From a virus, in the IMG/VR virus record IMGVR_UViG_3300030098_006058, positions 25,109-89,108 of that record: DNA of 64,000 bases; one strand, written 5' to 3'. The notes beneath the pieces are model-generated. The model saw only the letters and a program-made list of their open reading frames with translations, did not search any database and was not told the origin of the DNA. The first letter of the stretch is position 1, and each line of letters opens with the position of its first letter. A program made the position numbers and the translations under genes. Of the stretch, positions 18,601 to 28,068 are shown piece by piece.

Positions 18601-21140
18601 GTACAGGGTGGAATCCAACTATGACTTATTGGGGAGGAACGCCTATAGGAGTTTTTTCTCAAAATCCTGCCAATCTTAAAATAGAGCTTGAATATTCAGC
18701 ATGGGTAGGAGATGGTCAAACATTATCTCAAAATTCAGATAGTTCTATGAAGGGACATTTTTGTAATGTAACTAATTTTAGCCATCTTATGCATACTAAT
18801 TGTCAGTGTGAAAGTTGTGGACCTGGTATCAATACAGCATATAATTATAATACTAGTATGAATCTCTGTTCATCAGGATCTGTAGGATTAAGACCTAGAT
18901 CTATTGGTAGTGAGTGTACTTTTGTTACTACAAAAAATAGAATACCTTGGCCAGATATGGGTATGGGACAAGGTACTTGGAATCAACCTGGTGGTTTATC
19001 AGATGTAGGAGCAACTAATCCTGAAGAATTTTCCGCAGGAACATATACAAGATGTATAGTAAATTATGAGAGATATTCTACTCCTTATGGAGGACCTACT
19101 TTTTCAGATCGTACTCGATCTGTATATCAACTATGTAATCATTATAGACCTATAACAGTTGCTAGTAATAATCAAATAAATGAAGTTTATGGTGGAGATG
19201 TAATTGTTACATTATTCGATTATACTCAATATGATAAAAATTGGGGACAGGCTCCACCATGGTTAGCACGTGCAGGTGTAATAGCTGCAGGTTTACAAGG
19301 TGAAGAAGAAGATGGTGGTGGTAATTGTAATTCTGCTTGTACAATGACTGAAGATGAATTATCGGATTCTGAATGGGGAATAGTAGTAGGCTGTGTAGCT
19401 CCTTTAGAAATACATACTGCTAATCCTGAAATGAGACATGGATACCATTTTGCTTCTAAGGGAGGGTCAGCACCATCTGTATATCCTGATAATGGTACTA
19501 GTCTACATGATGAATATAGATATATGTCAGGGTATAATGCTCCTAATGATATTAGAAAATTTATTCCTGTTCCTTTTAATGTTAATCTAAACGAAGAGTT
19601 TGATACTAGAATCTATTATTCTAATACAAAAGTGAATGGCGAAACAGCTGATTCTTGGGGAACCTTTAAAGTAGGAAATTTTAAAGATGTAGAAGGAATA
19701 TACGGTCCTTTAAATAATTTATTAGTTTTTGGAAATAGAATGATGTTTTGGCAAGATAAAGGTTTTGGAATTTTAAATGTAAATCCAAATGCTATTGTTC
19801 AAGCAGCTGATGGTTTAGAATTACAATTAGGAACTGTATCTAGTGGCACTGGTGCATTTATTCAATCTTATGAATATGCATCAACAAAATTTGGCGCTAA
19901 ACAACAATGGGCTATAACTAAAAGTGATTATAATGTATTCTTTTTTGATATATTAAAAAAGAAATTCTTTGCTTATGGTGGTGATGGTAATAAACCATTA
20001 TCAGATGTTACAGGTATGGCTACTTGGTTTGAAGACGCTTTACAAGGAGATATACTAAAGAAAGATAATCCTATCATGGGTGAGGGTATTACAGCAACTT
20101 ATGATAATAGACATAGTGAAGCTATCTTTACTTTTCATGATAGAGGATTACCTAATACATTTGAGGTACAATATCTTAATGGAGAATTAGTAGGAAGCCA
20201 TTCTGATTTAATGGTTGGAGCACTAAGACCTTTAGATAATTGTAATGATTGTTTAAATTTTGAATGTGGTTTTCATAGTTTCATGAATCCTTTAGTTATT
20301 GAACAGTTAGAATATAATGGACAAACATATGGCCCAATATTTATAGTAGTAAAAATAGGGTGTCCTGGAAATCCTGCAGTTGATCCTTATGAGATAGGTG
20401 ATCTTATGTTTTTTAGTAATGATCTAGAATTTTTAAATCTTAGCGGAGGAGAAGTTTTTGAAATGTTATGTAATAGCGCTTCGAAAAGTTTTACATTATC
20501 TTATAATGAATTTATAAAAGGTTTTACTTCTTTTTACGACTTTCATCCTTCTATATATATTAATGATGGAAAAAGAATTATAAGTCCTAATTGTCAAAAT
20601 TCATGTTATACAGGAGATGATTCTTTTTATAGGGATAAATTATATATGCATGATATAGGTAATTATGGACAATTTTATGAATATATAGTACCATCTTCAA
20701 TAGCAGTAGTAACAAATGTAGCATCAGTTTCAACTAAAGTATTTGATAATATTTCTTTTCATATGGAATCATTACAAGTAGAAAATGAACCTTTAAATGA
20801 AGATTATGATGTTCAAAACGATGTATTTGATAAAGTTAGATTTATGACAGATTATCAAACATCAGGATGGGTAAACTTAATTCCAGGAAATAATATAAAG
20901 AAAAAAGAACGAGAATGGCAAGCACCTGTTTTTCGTAATGTAATGTCAGATACTCCTGCTAATAATGATCTTTATGATGTATCTAATTATGATTTAGATA
21001 GACAATTTAAAGATAGATTAAGAGATAAGTATTTAATGACAGAATTAGTATATAATAATTTTAATAGTTTAGGTCAGCCTAAAAACATTAAAATAATAAT
21101 GGATTACTTTAGAGCTTACTTTAGAGGATCTTTTAGGTAA
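15654..21140 (+). CDS. Tail hub / 'muzzle'-type protein, P22 gp10-like N-terminus
   Basis: An 1,828-aa protein. Its N-terminus (IIVNTFTKGINKDAAKYILPPDTYYDAQNVRIT, with N, F, G, D, P, Y, A, N, V, R as key positions) is the signature of phage 'stabilisation' proteins of the P22 gp10 type, found in crAss-like tails. In crAss-like phages a long version forms the end of the tail tube through which cargo and DNA pass. The remainder is beta-rich, aromatic and has scattered Cys clusters such as NCQCESCG near residue 1050. It directly follows the connector genes and is followed by a promoter and the three cargo-type genes. The assignment is good for the N-terminus and inferred for the rest. Confidence 0.75.
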   Translation: MAKKDSNIIVNTFTKGINKDAAKYILPPDTYYDAQNVRITAHEGREGMSLVNVEGNDFLIKIPCSTVAWKIKMFEQIYYDETFWPNQVWGPLTFNITYNGQTYSHILPGGTGGNIVAQLYEEVRFSNQWLYPDGSTNTFPSEININYDNSNYELTFWSNVITNQVLNIALVDNVGNPVGWTQQTALGNSWCDLEVIGYTTIRDDIYIFTTSDESEEGGNGQVWRLQYDHSSNVAALTCMINRDDIKFTKRHPIQAIGRYENRKTQTIYWTDNFNPPRKLNVADDLVSMVVPTRFLDLAPRTSFQIPVLVNIATGGSLPAGNYQAAYRYKSAEGAVTEWSPLSNPVSIYGDSETDPFCDIEGDLIQDDANTDPGNEGNGEITNKKLVWDLQNLDVDYDIIEFAAIYRTIYRDESDNVDYSKAYIFLEQENNNSTIQFEHTGSEQKILTTISQIREGIGATFERVKTISSKDNKLFLGNIVNTSFLVDYDARAYRFINDGGLNPTALLNSQTDLPVIINGNTPFAPGPGQTAIDAVVENHDCICPYNDENPDTNPDWYTNDQYKYQSNGTILGGTGPNVSYRFITETMVGDRAVPQAGQVGNGDVMGFNGWGYNFGFWNFDFGCGRYRPWPFDGSCLVGEPPVTNNNIVNLFGGVGVQNYPMNGTIDNFKSSYKHSLYQGYARGEVYRFGIVFYNNKGQSSFVNWIGDIKFPFEYDRDLNVWPDWRGAQFSIFYWNADAGTPDLLAGQPFNYSGNMETRSLGIEFTVNLGGLDIAGQGITGYSIVRVNRDMERDASRLGQALAGQVCRAKVRGNVGGCAQNNEIHAFPTQRDNLIPIPCSQNWQGNSGCWENSLMSIDTGQDDNNVNISGLGPPNPNSARPLFPWGHSYHAGVRIYFTEQQTMLLYGPINWVNSSTSEQFNTDKKTIFQKGDYVKISSVLQPLPNEDYGNLPVTFFENQLGSQCNTNAPTGMWYKYYYPVSIGAGTGWNPTMTYWGGTPIGVFSQNPANLKIELEYSAWVGDGQTLSQNSDSSMKGHFCNVTNFSHLMHTNCQCESCGPGINTAYNYNTSMNLCSSGSVGLRPRSIGSECTFVTTKNRIPWPDMGMGQGTWNQPGGLSDVGATNPEEFSAGTYTRCIVNYERYSTPYGGPTFSDRTRSVYQLCNHYRPITVASNNQINEVYGGDVIVTLFDYTQYDKNWGQAPPWLARAGVIAAGLQGEEEDGGGNCNSACTMTEDELSDSEWGIVVGCVAPLEIHTANPEMRHGYHFASKGGSAPSVYPDNGTSLHDEYRYMSGYNAPNDIRKFIPVPFNVNLNEEFDTRIYYSNTKVNGETADSWGTFKVGNFKDVEGIYGPLNNLLVFGNRMMFWQDKGFGILNVNPNAIVQAADGLELQLGTVSSGTGAFIQSYEYASTKFGAKQQWAITKSDYNVFFFDILKKKFFAYGGDGNKPLSDVTGMATWFEDALQGDILKKDNPIMGEGITATYDNRHSEAIFTFHDRGLPNTFEVQYLNGELVGSHSDLMVGALRPLDNCNDCLNFECGFHSFMNPLVIEQLEYNGQTYGPIFIVVKIGCPGNPAVDPYEIGDLMFFSNDLEFLNLSGGEVFEMLCNSASKSFTLSYNEFIKGFTSFYDFHPSIYINDGKRIISPNCQNSCYTGDDSFYRDKLYMHDIGNYGQFYEYIVPSSIAVVTNVASVSTKVFDNISFHMESLQVENEPLNEDYDVQNDVFDKVRFMTDYQTSGWVNLIPGNNIKKKEREWQAPVFRNVMSDTPANNDLYDVSNYDLDRQFKDRLRDKYLMTELVYNNFNSLGQPKNIKIIMDYFRAYFRGSFR

Positions 21141-21143
21141 AAA

Positions 21144-21174
21144 TTTGGAAAATCAATAAAAATTATTATTTTTG
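21144..21174 (+). promoter_or_regulatory. Bacteroidetes-type promoter for the cargo / RNA polymerase genes
   Basis: TTTG (21144-21147), a 19-nt spacer and TATTTTTG (21167-21174) fit the Bacteroidetes promoter consensus exactly. The site lies in the 55-nt gap before the gene at 21196; transcription should begin near 21180. It would allow the three very long genes 21196-45204 to be expressed independently of the upstream virion genes. Confidence 0.7.
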
Positions 21175-21195
21175 TAAATTGGTAAAGTATAGTTA

Positions 21196-23778
21196 ATGGC
21201 GAATAAAAAGAAAAAAAGTTTTTCATATGAATATGGTGGTAATTCTCTAGGAATGCCTAAATGGTCTCCTATGATGAAAGCAGAATATGGTTATGGTTCT
21301 AGTGGAGCAAATCAAGGTTTAGATTTGGTAACAAATAATATAGATAAATTTTTACCTCCTACAAATCCTCTTTCTATAGGATTAAAAGTACTTAATACTG
21401 GAATAGATATATTCAATGTACATAGAACAAACCAAAAAATAAAACAAGAAAAAAAGACATTAAATGAGAAAAGAGAATTAACTAATCTGTTAATGGATCC
21501 AGATTCTAATAAAGACTCATTAAATATGACTCAGGCTATAGCAGCTAATCAAAGTGATATTGCAAGGATAGAGAATCTAGAAGAACAAAATATGATGACA
21601 GATGCTATTTTACCAAATGCTAGGAATCTAGTTAATGCTGGATTAGGTACTGCAGGAGTTGATTATACAGCTGAAGGTTTTGATGAAAAAGAATTTGTAC
21701 AAGGTTTATTTGGTAATGCTGCTTATGGAGGATCTCAACAACCTACTGAAAACTATGAAGCAGAAGGAGGAGAAGTTATTCAACATGAACCTGGAAATCA
21801 GCCTGGAACAACAGGTAATATGAAAACTGTGGGTAATAATCCAACTTTATCTAAATTAGAAGGTAAGTCTCATAATCGAGGAGGAGAAGCTGTAAGTTCT
21901 GACGGAGATCAATATGTATATTCTAATAAATTAAAATCAGATGAATGGGGAATAACCTTTGCAGCAGCCGCAGAAAAAATAGCTAATAAAATAGAAAAAT
22001 TTGAAGAAGCAGCAAGTGATGGGGATAAGATAACAAAAGATACTGCTGCAGCTATGATTCAAGAATGGAATGGTAGGTTGCTTAAATTAAAAGAAGAACA
22101 AGAACGGAAGAGAGAAGAAAAATTTATGGAAATGTTACAGTCAGGTGCATCGATGGAAGAACTTTCACAGAATTTTCCTGATATACTTGAAAAGTTTATG
22201 CAAGAGAACTTAGATCCTCAACAACAATCTGGAGCTCCTCAGCCAGCTATGGATCAAGGTTTAGGAGAAGCAGAAGCTATGCTTCCACCTGAAATGAGAT
22301 ATGGTGGTAAAATGTATGAACATGGTGGACCACATGATGATGATCCATGGTTACCTAGAACAGATGTAGGTACAGATGCAACACAAGGACGTTTAACTGA
22401 AATGACTTTTTCAGGTTATGGTCAACCTTTAAATATATATTCAAATGATCCTAAAATGAGTGAATATCTTCAAGGATTATCAGGTACAGGAGATCAATTA
22501 GGCGCTAAATGGTGGGGAGGTCTTCCGCCAGATCTTAAAGCAAAAGCTCAAGACTTAGGTATTACTGGTTTAGGAAGCTTTGGTGATGATGTTAATCTTA
22601 TAACACAATTTGAACAAGCTGCTAATGAATTAGGATATGAGATGCCTATAGAAGAATTAGGTCAAGGTAAAGTTGGAGAATATATTCTAGGGGTTTCTGA
22701 TTGGTCCCCAACAACAACACCTTCTCTAGAAACAAAGGGATTTGAAGGATTTCCATCTAAAGAATTTACATTAAACCCTGATGATTTTAAAGTAGAGGAA
22801 GAAGAAGGTGGAAGAGAGAAATGGACAGCTCAACCTACTACAGATCCTTTATTTGGACCATTTCCTCCACAAAAAAGGCGTAATCCTATTGATTTTAGCT
22901 TTCTCAACACTAGGCGAAATATTGATTTAGGAGAAGGTAATGAAGATATATTTAATACAGGTACAGGAGAAGACAATGACCCTGAAACTGAAACTGAAAC
23001 TCCAAATAGAAAAAGTAGGATAAATATGCCGAATTTAAGGAACATTCTGAAAATGAAATTTACAAATCAGAAGAAAGAAGAAAATGCTGAGGATCCTACA
23101 AACACTAAAGAAAAAAGAGGATTTGATTGGACAGCTTTACAAAATATGAAATTATCACCGTGGTATAATTTATCAAAATCTAAAGAACCACTAACTCCTA
23201 GCCAGATGCGTCTTAATCCTTTCTATCATGAATTAACTACTAGAGAAGATAGAGATATAAATATACAACCGATATTAAATCGTAATTTAGATATGATGTA
23301 TACAAATCTAGATCTATCAAAAGACTTTACTGGCGGTTCAAGTAGTAGTATTATGTCTGCTTTTAATATGGCAGATCAAACAAGACAGCAAGGAGATAGT
23401 TCAGCTTGGGGTCAAAAATTATCAGGTGAAGCTCAAATAGAAGCTCAAAATGATGCAATGAAGATGGGGCTGGGAGAAGGCTTTGCAGCAGAACAAAGAA
23501 GAATAGATGAATTAATAGGTATGAAACAGGGTAAAAGACAAGAGTTTGAAAAAACTTTCTTTGAACAAATAGATGCAATGGGAGACTTAAATAGACAGGA
23601 AAGGAATATGAGGGCTCAAGATGAGATGCTAAGTAAAGTATTACAAAAAATTTACGGTATAAATTTAGCTGACTTTAAATCTAAATTTGGAGGATCTCCT
23701 CCTGAATATGATGTTAATCAGATAGATTGGAATGATCCAGAAATAATATCTCTTATAAAAAGTTTATTAAAAAATTAA
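21196..23778 (+). CDS. Putative virion cargo / internal structural protein
   Basis: An 860-aa protein. The N-terminal ~60 residues include GYGSSG-type Gly-rich and hydrophobic segments (PTNPLSIGLKVLNTGIDIF). At ~190-260 there is a conserved-looking module: AEGGEVIQ, GKSHNRGGEAV (starting at residue 223) and YVYSNKLKSDEWGITFA. I recall a similar module in crAss-like virion proteins located between the tail hub and the RNA polymerase genes. The middle is helical and charged (KEEQERKREEKFMEML), followed by a Thr/Glu-rich linker and a Gln-rich C-terminus. No enzyme motif is visible. Position suggests a scaffold-like or ejected internal protein. Confidence 0.6.
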   Translation: MANKKKKSFSYEYGGNSLGMPKWSPMMKAEYGYGSSGANQGLDLVTNNIDKFLPPTNPLSIGLKVLNTGIDIFNVHRTNQKIKQEKKTLNEKRELTNLLMDPDSNKDSLNMTQAIAANQSDIARIENLEEQNMMTDAILPNARNLVNAGLGTAGVDYTAEGFDEKEFVQGLFGNAAYGGSQQPTENYEAEGGEVIQHEPGNQPGTTGNMKTVGNNPTLSKLEGKSHNRGGEAVSSDGDQYVYSNKLKSDEWGITFAAAAEKIANKIEKFEEAASDGDKITKDTAAAMIQEWNGRLLKLKEEQERKREEKFMEMLQSGASMEELSQNFPDILEKFMQENLDPQQQSGAPQPAMDQGLGEAEAMLPPEMRYGGKMYEHGGPHDDDPWLPRTDVGTDATQGRLTEMTFSGYGQPLNIYSNDPKMSEYLQGLSGTGDQLGAKWWGGLPPDLKAKAQDLGITGLGSFGDDVNLITQFEQAANELGYEMPIEELGQGKVGEYILGVSDWSPTTTPSLETKGFEGFPSKEFTLNPDDFKVEEEEGGREKWTAQPTTDPLFGPFPPQKRRNPIDFSFLNTRRNIDLGEGNEDIFNTGTGEDNDPETETETPNRKSRINMPNLRNILKMKFTNQKKEENAEDPTNTKEKRGFDWTALQNMKLSPWYNLSKSKEPLTPSQMRLNPFYHELTTREDRDINIQPILNRNLDMMYTNLDLSKDFTGGSSSSIMSAFNMADQTRQQGDSSAWGQKLSGEAQIEAQNDAMKMGLGEGFAAEQRRIDELIGMKQGKRQEFEKTFFEQIDAMGDLNRQERNMRAQDEMLSKVLQKIYGINLADFKSKFGGSPPEYDVNQIDWNDPEIISLIKSLLKN

Positions 23779-23781
23779 AAA

Positions 23782-26700
23782 ATGGCAATAAATCAACACA
23801 TGCAACCTGCACAAACTTCTTTGATGCAGACTTATGTACCTCTTCCTTTTAAAGAGTTAGCTATGGTCGGTGCGCATAATAAAGAAAAAAGTGATGAAGG
23901 TGAATTATTATATAATACATTAGATCAAAGTTTATTAAAAGTTAAAGCAAGAGGACATGCACATCAGCAGATATTATCCGATTATTCTAAAAATTTTGAT
24001 ACTCAATTAAGTAATATATATGATAAGCATGGTGGAGATTATATGAAAATGATACCAGATTTAAAGGTATTAAAAAATACATTAGCAAAAGATGTAACTC
24101 AAGGAAATCTTGCTACTATTATATCACAAGCTGAACAAGCTGGTTTACATGATGAAGGTCTAGTAGAATTAAAAGGAAAAGAGGGAGGAAAATATTATGA
24201 TGAAGATTTATATTGGCAAATTCCAGGGTCTGCAGGACGTGATTGGGTAGATGCTCAAATGTGGGGTCTGGTGGAAAATCCAAACCAAGAAGGAGTATGG
24301 GATTTTGATTTCCCTACAGGTTCTGAAAATCCTTATGTTACAGGAGAAGCTAAATTACCAACAGCTTATAGTTATAGCGGTCATCATCATGCAGCTCAAG
24401 AACATGATGAAACTAAAAAGGTATTTGATCCTATTAAAACAGAAGTACAGCAATTTGTTCAAGATGGGATGACTGTAGAAACACAAAGTAAAACTATAAA
24501 TAGAATTTATAAAGCAGCTATGAATGATTATGGTTCTTTATCTTCTAATTATAGATCTGAAATTGAATATTTAAACGGTTTAAATGAAGGAGCAGATCCG
24601 TCTCATCCAGTAGAGAAAGCTACAGAATTCTTAGATGTATATTATGAAGTTACAGGCTTTATGGATAATGGAGATCCAATATTTGGAGATTTATCGGGCC
24701 AAGATTTATTAGATAGACAACAACAATATAAAGATTATATAGAAGCGTTAACATTAGAAGATGGAACAACTCCATCAGATGTGGCTAGAAAATTAGCTAA
24801 TATCAATACAGTAGCACAATTAGGTGAAAAGTATGTATTAGGATCTACTAAAATAAAATCTGTTAGTGATTCTACAAAAGGTTTTAGTGTTAAAAGACCT
24901 GATAAAACTGTTGTCCAAATTTCTATGGATGGTTATGTTGAAAAGAATGCAATGCCTGTTATAACCGAGAAAGAGGGAGGAGCAACTTATGAACCTATTC
25001 ATGATGCATCTAACCCAGCTCTAGCTTTTAAAAATTATACAAGAGATTTATTTATTGAATACGAAAATATGTTTAAAATGTATTCACAGTATATGGAAAA
25101 TGAGGGATCAATGTCAGCAGAGATGAAGCAAGAAAAATTACAGCAATTACAAGATCTAGAATATCAAATAAGGGCTTATAAAAATGTTGAACATGATCTT
25201 TTACATGATACTGCATATGATATGGGCGTATTCGCTCGAATGGATTATGGTCCTGAAGGAGAATTTAAATTTCCTAATAGAATATGGGCTAAAAGAACGG
25301 AAGTAGGAAAAGAGCATTGGCAAGCATATGGTTATACAAATCTTTTCTTTGGTAAAGATGGAAAACCCGTTAGTTTGGATGAATTTATGAAGATACATGA
25401 TTATAAAAATGAAATGCAGGTTTATCTAGATATGGAAGAACATTTAGCAAAACAACTTGAAAATTATAAACCTAGTTTTTATTCTCAAAATATTCATGAT
25501 AAACAAAAGATGTCGGGAAGTGATCATATGCCAGTATCTATTATAGGTATGATGGTACATCCAGACTTCTATATTAACAATACAGATGTATTTGGTGATG
25601 ATAGATCTTTATGGAAGAATGCTGAAGATAGAATTAAAGAACAAAAATTATTTCAAGGTAGAGATATTAGAAAACGAATTGTAGATAGCTCAGGAGATGC
25701 AGATTTCGATGAACAAGTAGCAAAAGCTTTATTACCTATATTTGGTAATACAGGTTTACAATCTGTATTTAGAACTCCTGATGGTAAACAAGTATCCATA
25801 TCTGATTATTTTACCGAAGAATGGGGAGCTACACAATGGGGTGAATATTTAGAGGATATATCAGATAAAAATAAAGCTCAAAGTTTTTCAATTCAAGCAA
25901 CTCCTTCACATACTGTAAATAATAGTTCTCTGTATCCTGGAGGGTTTAAAGGTATGCTTAGTATTCCGACTGGTGGAAAACATAGGGGAGCTGATAGTGA
26001 AGATTCAACATTAAATCTTTTCTTTGATATGCCTGCTGAATATACAGAAAGAAAACTAACTATGTATCCTGATGGTACTTTATATAAAGATTATGGTTCA
26101 GATGGAGCTGCAGAATATTTAAGAGTTAATATGGAATATGCTGTACAATTAGATTTAGATGCAGCTTCTGATATTCCAGGAGATAGAATTCCTACTAAAA
26201 AACGAGGAATTCCAGGTGGGGCTATGTTTGAAACAGGAGAATATGATCCAAATGATACATACCCATTAGGTCATTGGTATTTTGAAACAAATCCAATAAC
26301 TGGTCAACCTCTTGTTAGTACTGATGGTACACAAATGGATCAATTTTTATTTAGACCTACAGAGGGTATGTTACTAGATGTAACATCTGATGGTACTCAT
26401 GTATACGCTACAGGAAATGAAGTATTTAATGCAGATACTCAATTACAAGAAGTATTCAATGTTTTTGCTCTAAATGATCCTAATAGTAAATGGGCATTTG
26501 ATATGATATTTGGAGGTAATGTATTAAATAATTCAGCAGATCAGCTAAAAGAACAATTTTCATATGAAGGAGGTATACCAGCAAAAGAAGATATTACGCA
26601 TATTATAGAAGATAAATCAGGTCAAAGAGTAGAATTTGAATTAGAGGAGGGTCAAACATTATATCCATCTCGTTATAAAAATAGCGAGGGTAATAATGTA

Positions 26701-28059
26701 AATTTAGTTGAGAATCCAGCGATAAACGAAGTTCGAAATGGCCAAGTTTGGCCTAATGCAGGCTATGAAGATTATGAGGGGGAAAATGCATTAGATGAAC
26801 CTCTTAAATTACCACTTTCTCATTTTCTACAGTCTACAAATCAGGAATTAAGAACAGTAGGTAGTGACTATTTAGATAATTTAGATTTAGATGTTTTATC
26901 TGGAGTAACAGTTACACTATCAAATGGTCAAACTGTAGATATAGCACAAGCACTTTCTGACGGTCGAATGACTATGGAATTTACTACTGGAGATGATCTT
27001 GAATTAGTTCAAAATAATTCTAATAGAGATTATAAAGAACAAGAAAAAATTTATAATGATGCAAAGAAAAAATGGGAAGATGGAGGAAAAGTTGGTAATA
27101 TAGGAGCAGAAAAACCAAATAGTTCATTCCATACACTAGGACAAGCTATTGATATTGCAGGGGGTGAGGGTATATATGATATTATACTTGTTGATCGTAC
27201 TGGATATGTTCCTGCTATTGCTCAAGATGATGTTCCTTGGCAGACAATGCCATCTAATAAAAGACACTTTTATGGAAAGAATTTTAGACCAGGAGTATGG
27301 ATAGGTCAAATAAAGCAACCAGAAAACTATGGATTTGTTGGTGACTATGTTGATGTTTTTGGAGATACATGGAATGTTCAAAAAGATGATGCACAAGAAT
27401 TTGCTAAACATGAAAAGAACAAAACAGGAGCTCTATATGCTTGGCCAGGTTATGCAGGTACACCGAAATCGATTAAGGATGATAGAAGACTGGGGATAGG
27501 ATATATTGATTATTGGGCTGAGGGATGGTATTCTCAAGAATATCTAGAAGATCTTAAAGCGCTCCATGGTGAAAAGGATTATGACTATCAAGTCTTCCCA
27601 ACAGGACTTGGAAAAACAAATCCAAATGATCCTTTTATACCTATAGGTACTAATGAAGCAGGTGGTTACATTTGGGGGGATGGTTTTTTTGGTGAGAATG
27701 ATTGGTTTGATTATAGAGGTGAGGGATATACCGCTGCGAGTCCTGGTTGGAATTCTGTACGTTTAGGTGATATTACAATTAATGGTACAAAACCTTTTAA
27801 AAATACTCAGAAAGAATTAACTAAATTAGTATTTGATGCATTGTGGGAAACAAAAAATAATGGAGATAATTCTGCAATATTACAAAAAATAGGGAAACCC
27901 GTTACAGATAAAACAATGAGTGAAAATCCATTAGAGAAACTATATTTTAAATACAGTGATTTAGATTTTGGTCAGATGCCAGGAGAATGGTGGCACTGGT
28001 CAGTTGGAGAAAATAGAGATTGGAATAGTACTATAAAATATCCAGATTGGGTCGAATAA
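23782..28059 (+). CDS. Virion cargo protein with C-terminal M15 (VanY-like) peptidoglycan peptidase
   Basis: A 1,425-aa protein. The N-terminal ~1,050 residues are mixed helical and beta without recognised motifs. The C-terminal part carries the M15 D,D-peptidase pattern: an 'RDYKEQEKIYNDAKKKW' helix near 1075-1095, then SFHTLGQAIDI (residues 1115-1125; zinc ligands His1117 and Asp1124), and EWWHW (1402-1406; Glu1402 and His1405 as catalytic base and zinc ligand). Such enzymes cut peptide cross-bridges of peptidoglycan. The ~280 residues between the two halves of the active site are far more than usual. Lying between the tail hub and the giant RNA polymerase gene, it is likely packaged and ejected to open the cell wall. 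Confidence 0.75.
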   Translation: MAINQHMQPAQTSLMQTYVPLPFKELAMVGAHNKEKSDEGELLYNTLDQSLLKVKARGHAHQQILSDYSKNFDTQLSNIYDKHGGDYMKMIPDLKVLKNTLAKDVTQGNLATIISQAEQAGLHDEGLVELKGKEGGKYYDEDLYWQIPGSAGRDWVDAQMWGLVENPNQEGVWDFDFPTGSENPYVTGEAKLPTAYSYSGHHHAAQEHDETKKVFDPIKTEVQQFVQDGMTVETQSKTINRIYKAAMNDYGSLSSNYRSEIEYLNGLNEGADPSHPVEKATEFLDVYYEVTGFMDNGDPIFGDLSGQDLLDRQQQYKDYIEALTLEDGTTPSDVARKLANINTVAQLGEKYVLGSTKIKSVSDSTKGFSVKRPDKTVVQISMDGYVEKNAMPVITEKEGGATYEPIHDASNPALAFKNYTRDLFIEYENMFKMYSQYMENEGSMSAEMKQEKLQQLQDLEYQIRAYKNVEHDLLHDTAYDMGVFARMDYGPEGEFKFPNRIWAKRTEVGKEHWQAYGYTNLFFGKDGKPVSLDEFMKIHDYKNEMQVYLDMEEHLAKQLENYKPSFYSQNIHDKQKMSGSDHMPVSIIGMMVHPDFYINNTDVFGDDRSLWKNAEDRIKEQKLFQGRDIRKRIVDSSGDADFDEQVAKALLPIFGNTGLQSVFRTPDGKQVSISDYFTEEWGATQWGEYLEDISDKNKAQSFSIQATPSHTVNNSSLYPGGFKGMLSIPTGGKHRGADSEDSTLNLFFDMPAEYTERKLTMYPDGTLYKDYGSDGAAEYLRVNMEYAVQLDLDAASDIPGDRIPTKKRGIPGGAMFETGEYDPNDTYPLGHWYFETNPITGQPLVSTDGTQMDQFLFRPTEGMLLDVTSDGTHVYATGNEVFNADTQLQEVFNVFALNDPNSKWAFDMIFGGNVLNNSADQLKEQFSYEGGIPAKEDITHIIEDKSGQRVEFELEEGQTLYPSRYKNSEGNNVNLVENPAINEVRNGQVWPNAGYEDYEGENALDEPLKLPLSHFLQSTNQELRTVGSDYLDNLDLDVLSGVTVTLSNGQTVDIAQALSDGRMTMEFTTGDDLELVQNNSNRDYKEQEKIYNDAKKKWEDGGKVGNIGAEKPNSSFHTLGQAIDIAGGEGIYDIILVDRTGYVPAIAQDDVPWQTMPSNKRHFYGKNFRPGVWIGQIKQPENYGFVGDYVDVFGDTWNVQKDDAQEFAKHEKNKTGALYAWPGYAGTPKSIKDDRRLGIGYIDYWAEGWYSQEYLEDLKALHGEKDYDYQVFPTGLGKTNPNDPFIPIGTNEAGGYIWGDGFFGENDWFDYRGEGYTAASPGWNSVRLGDITINGTKPFKNTQKELTKLVFDALWETKNNGDNSAILQKIGKPVTDKTMSENPLEKLYFKYSDLDFGQMPGEWWHWSVGENRDWNSTIKYPDWVE

Positions 28060-28068
28060 TTATTACAA

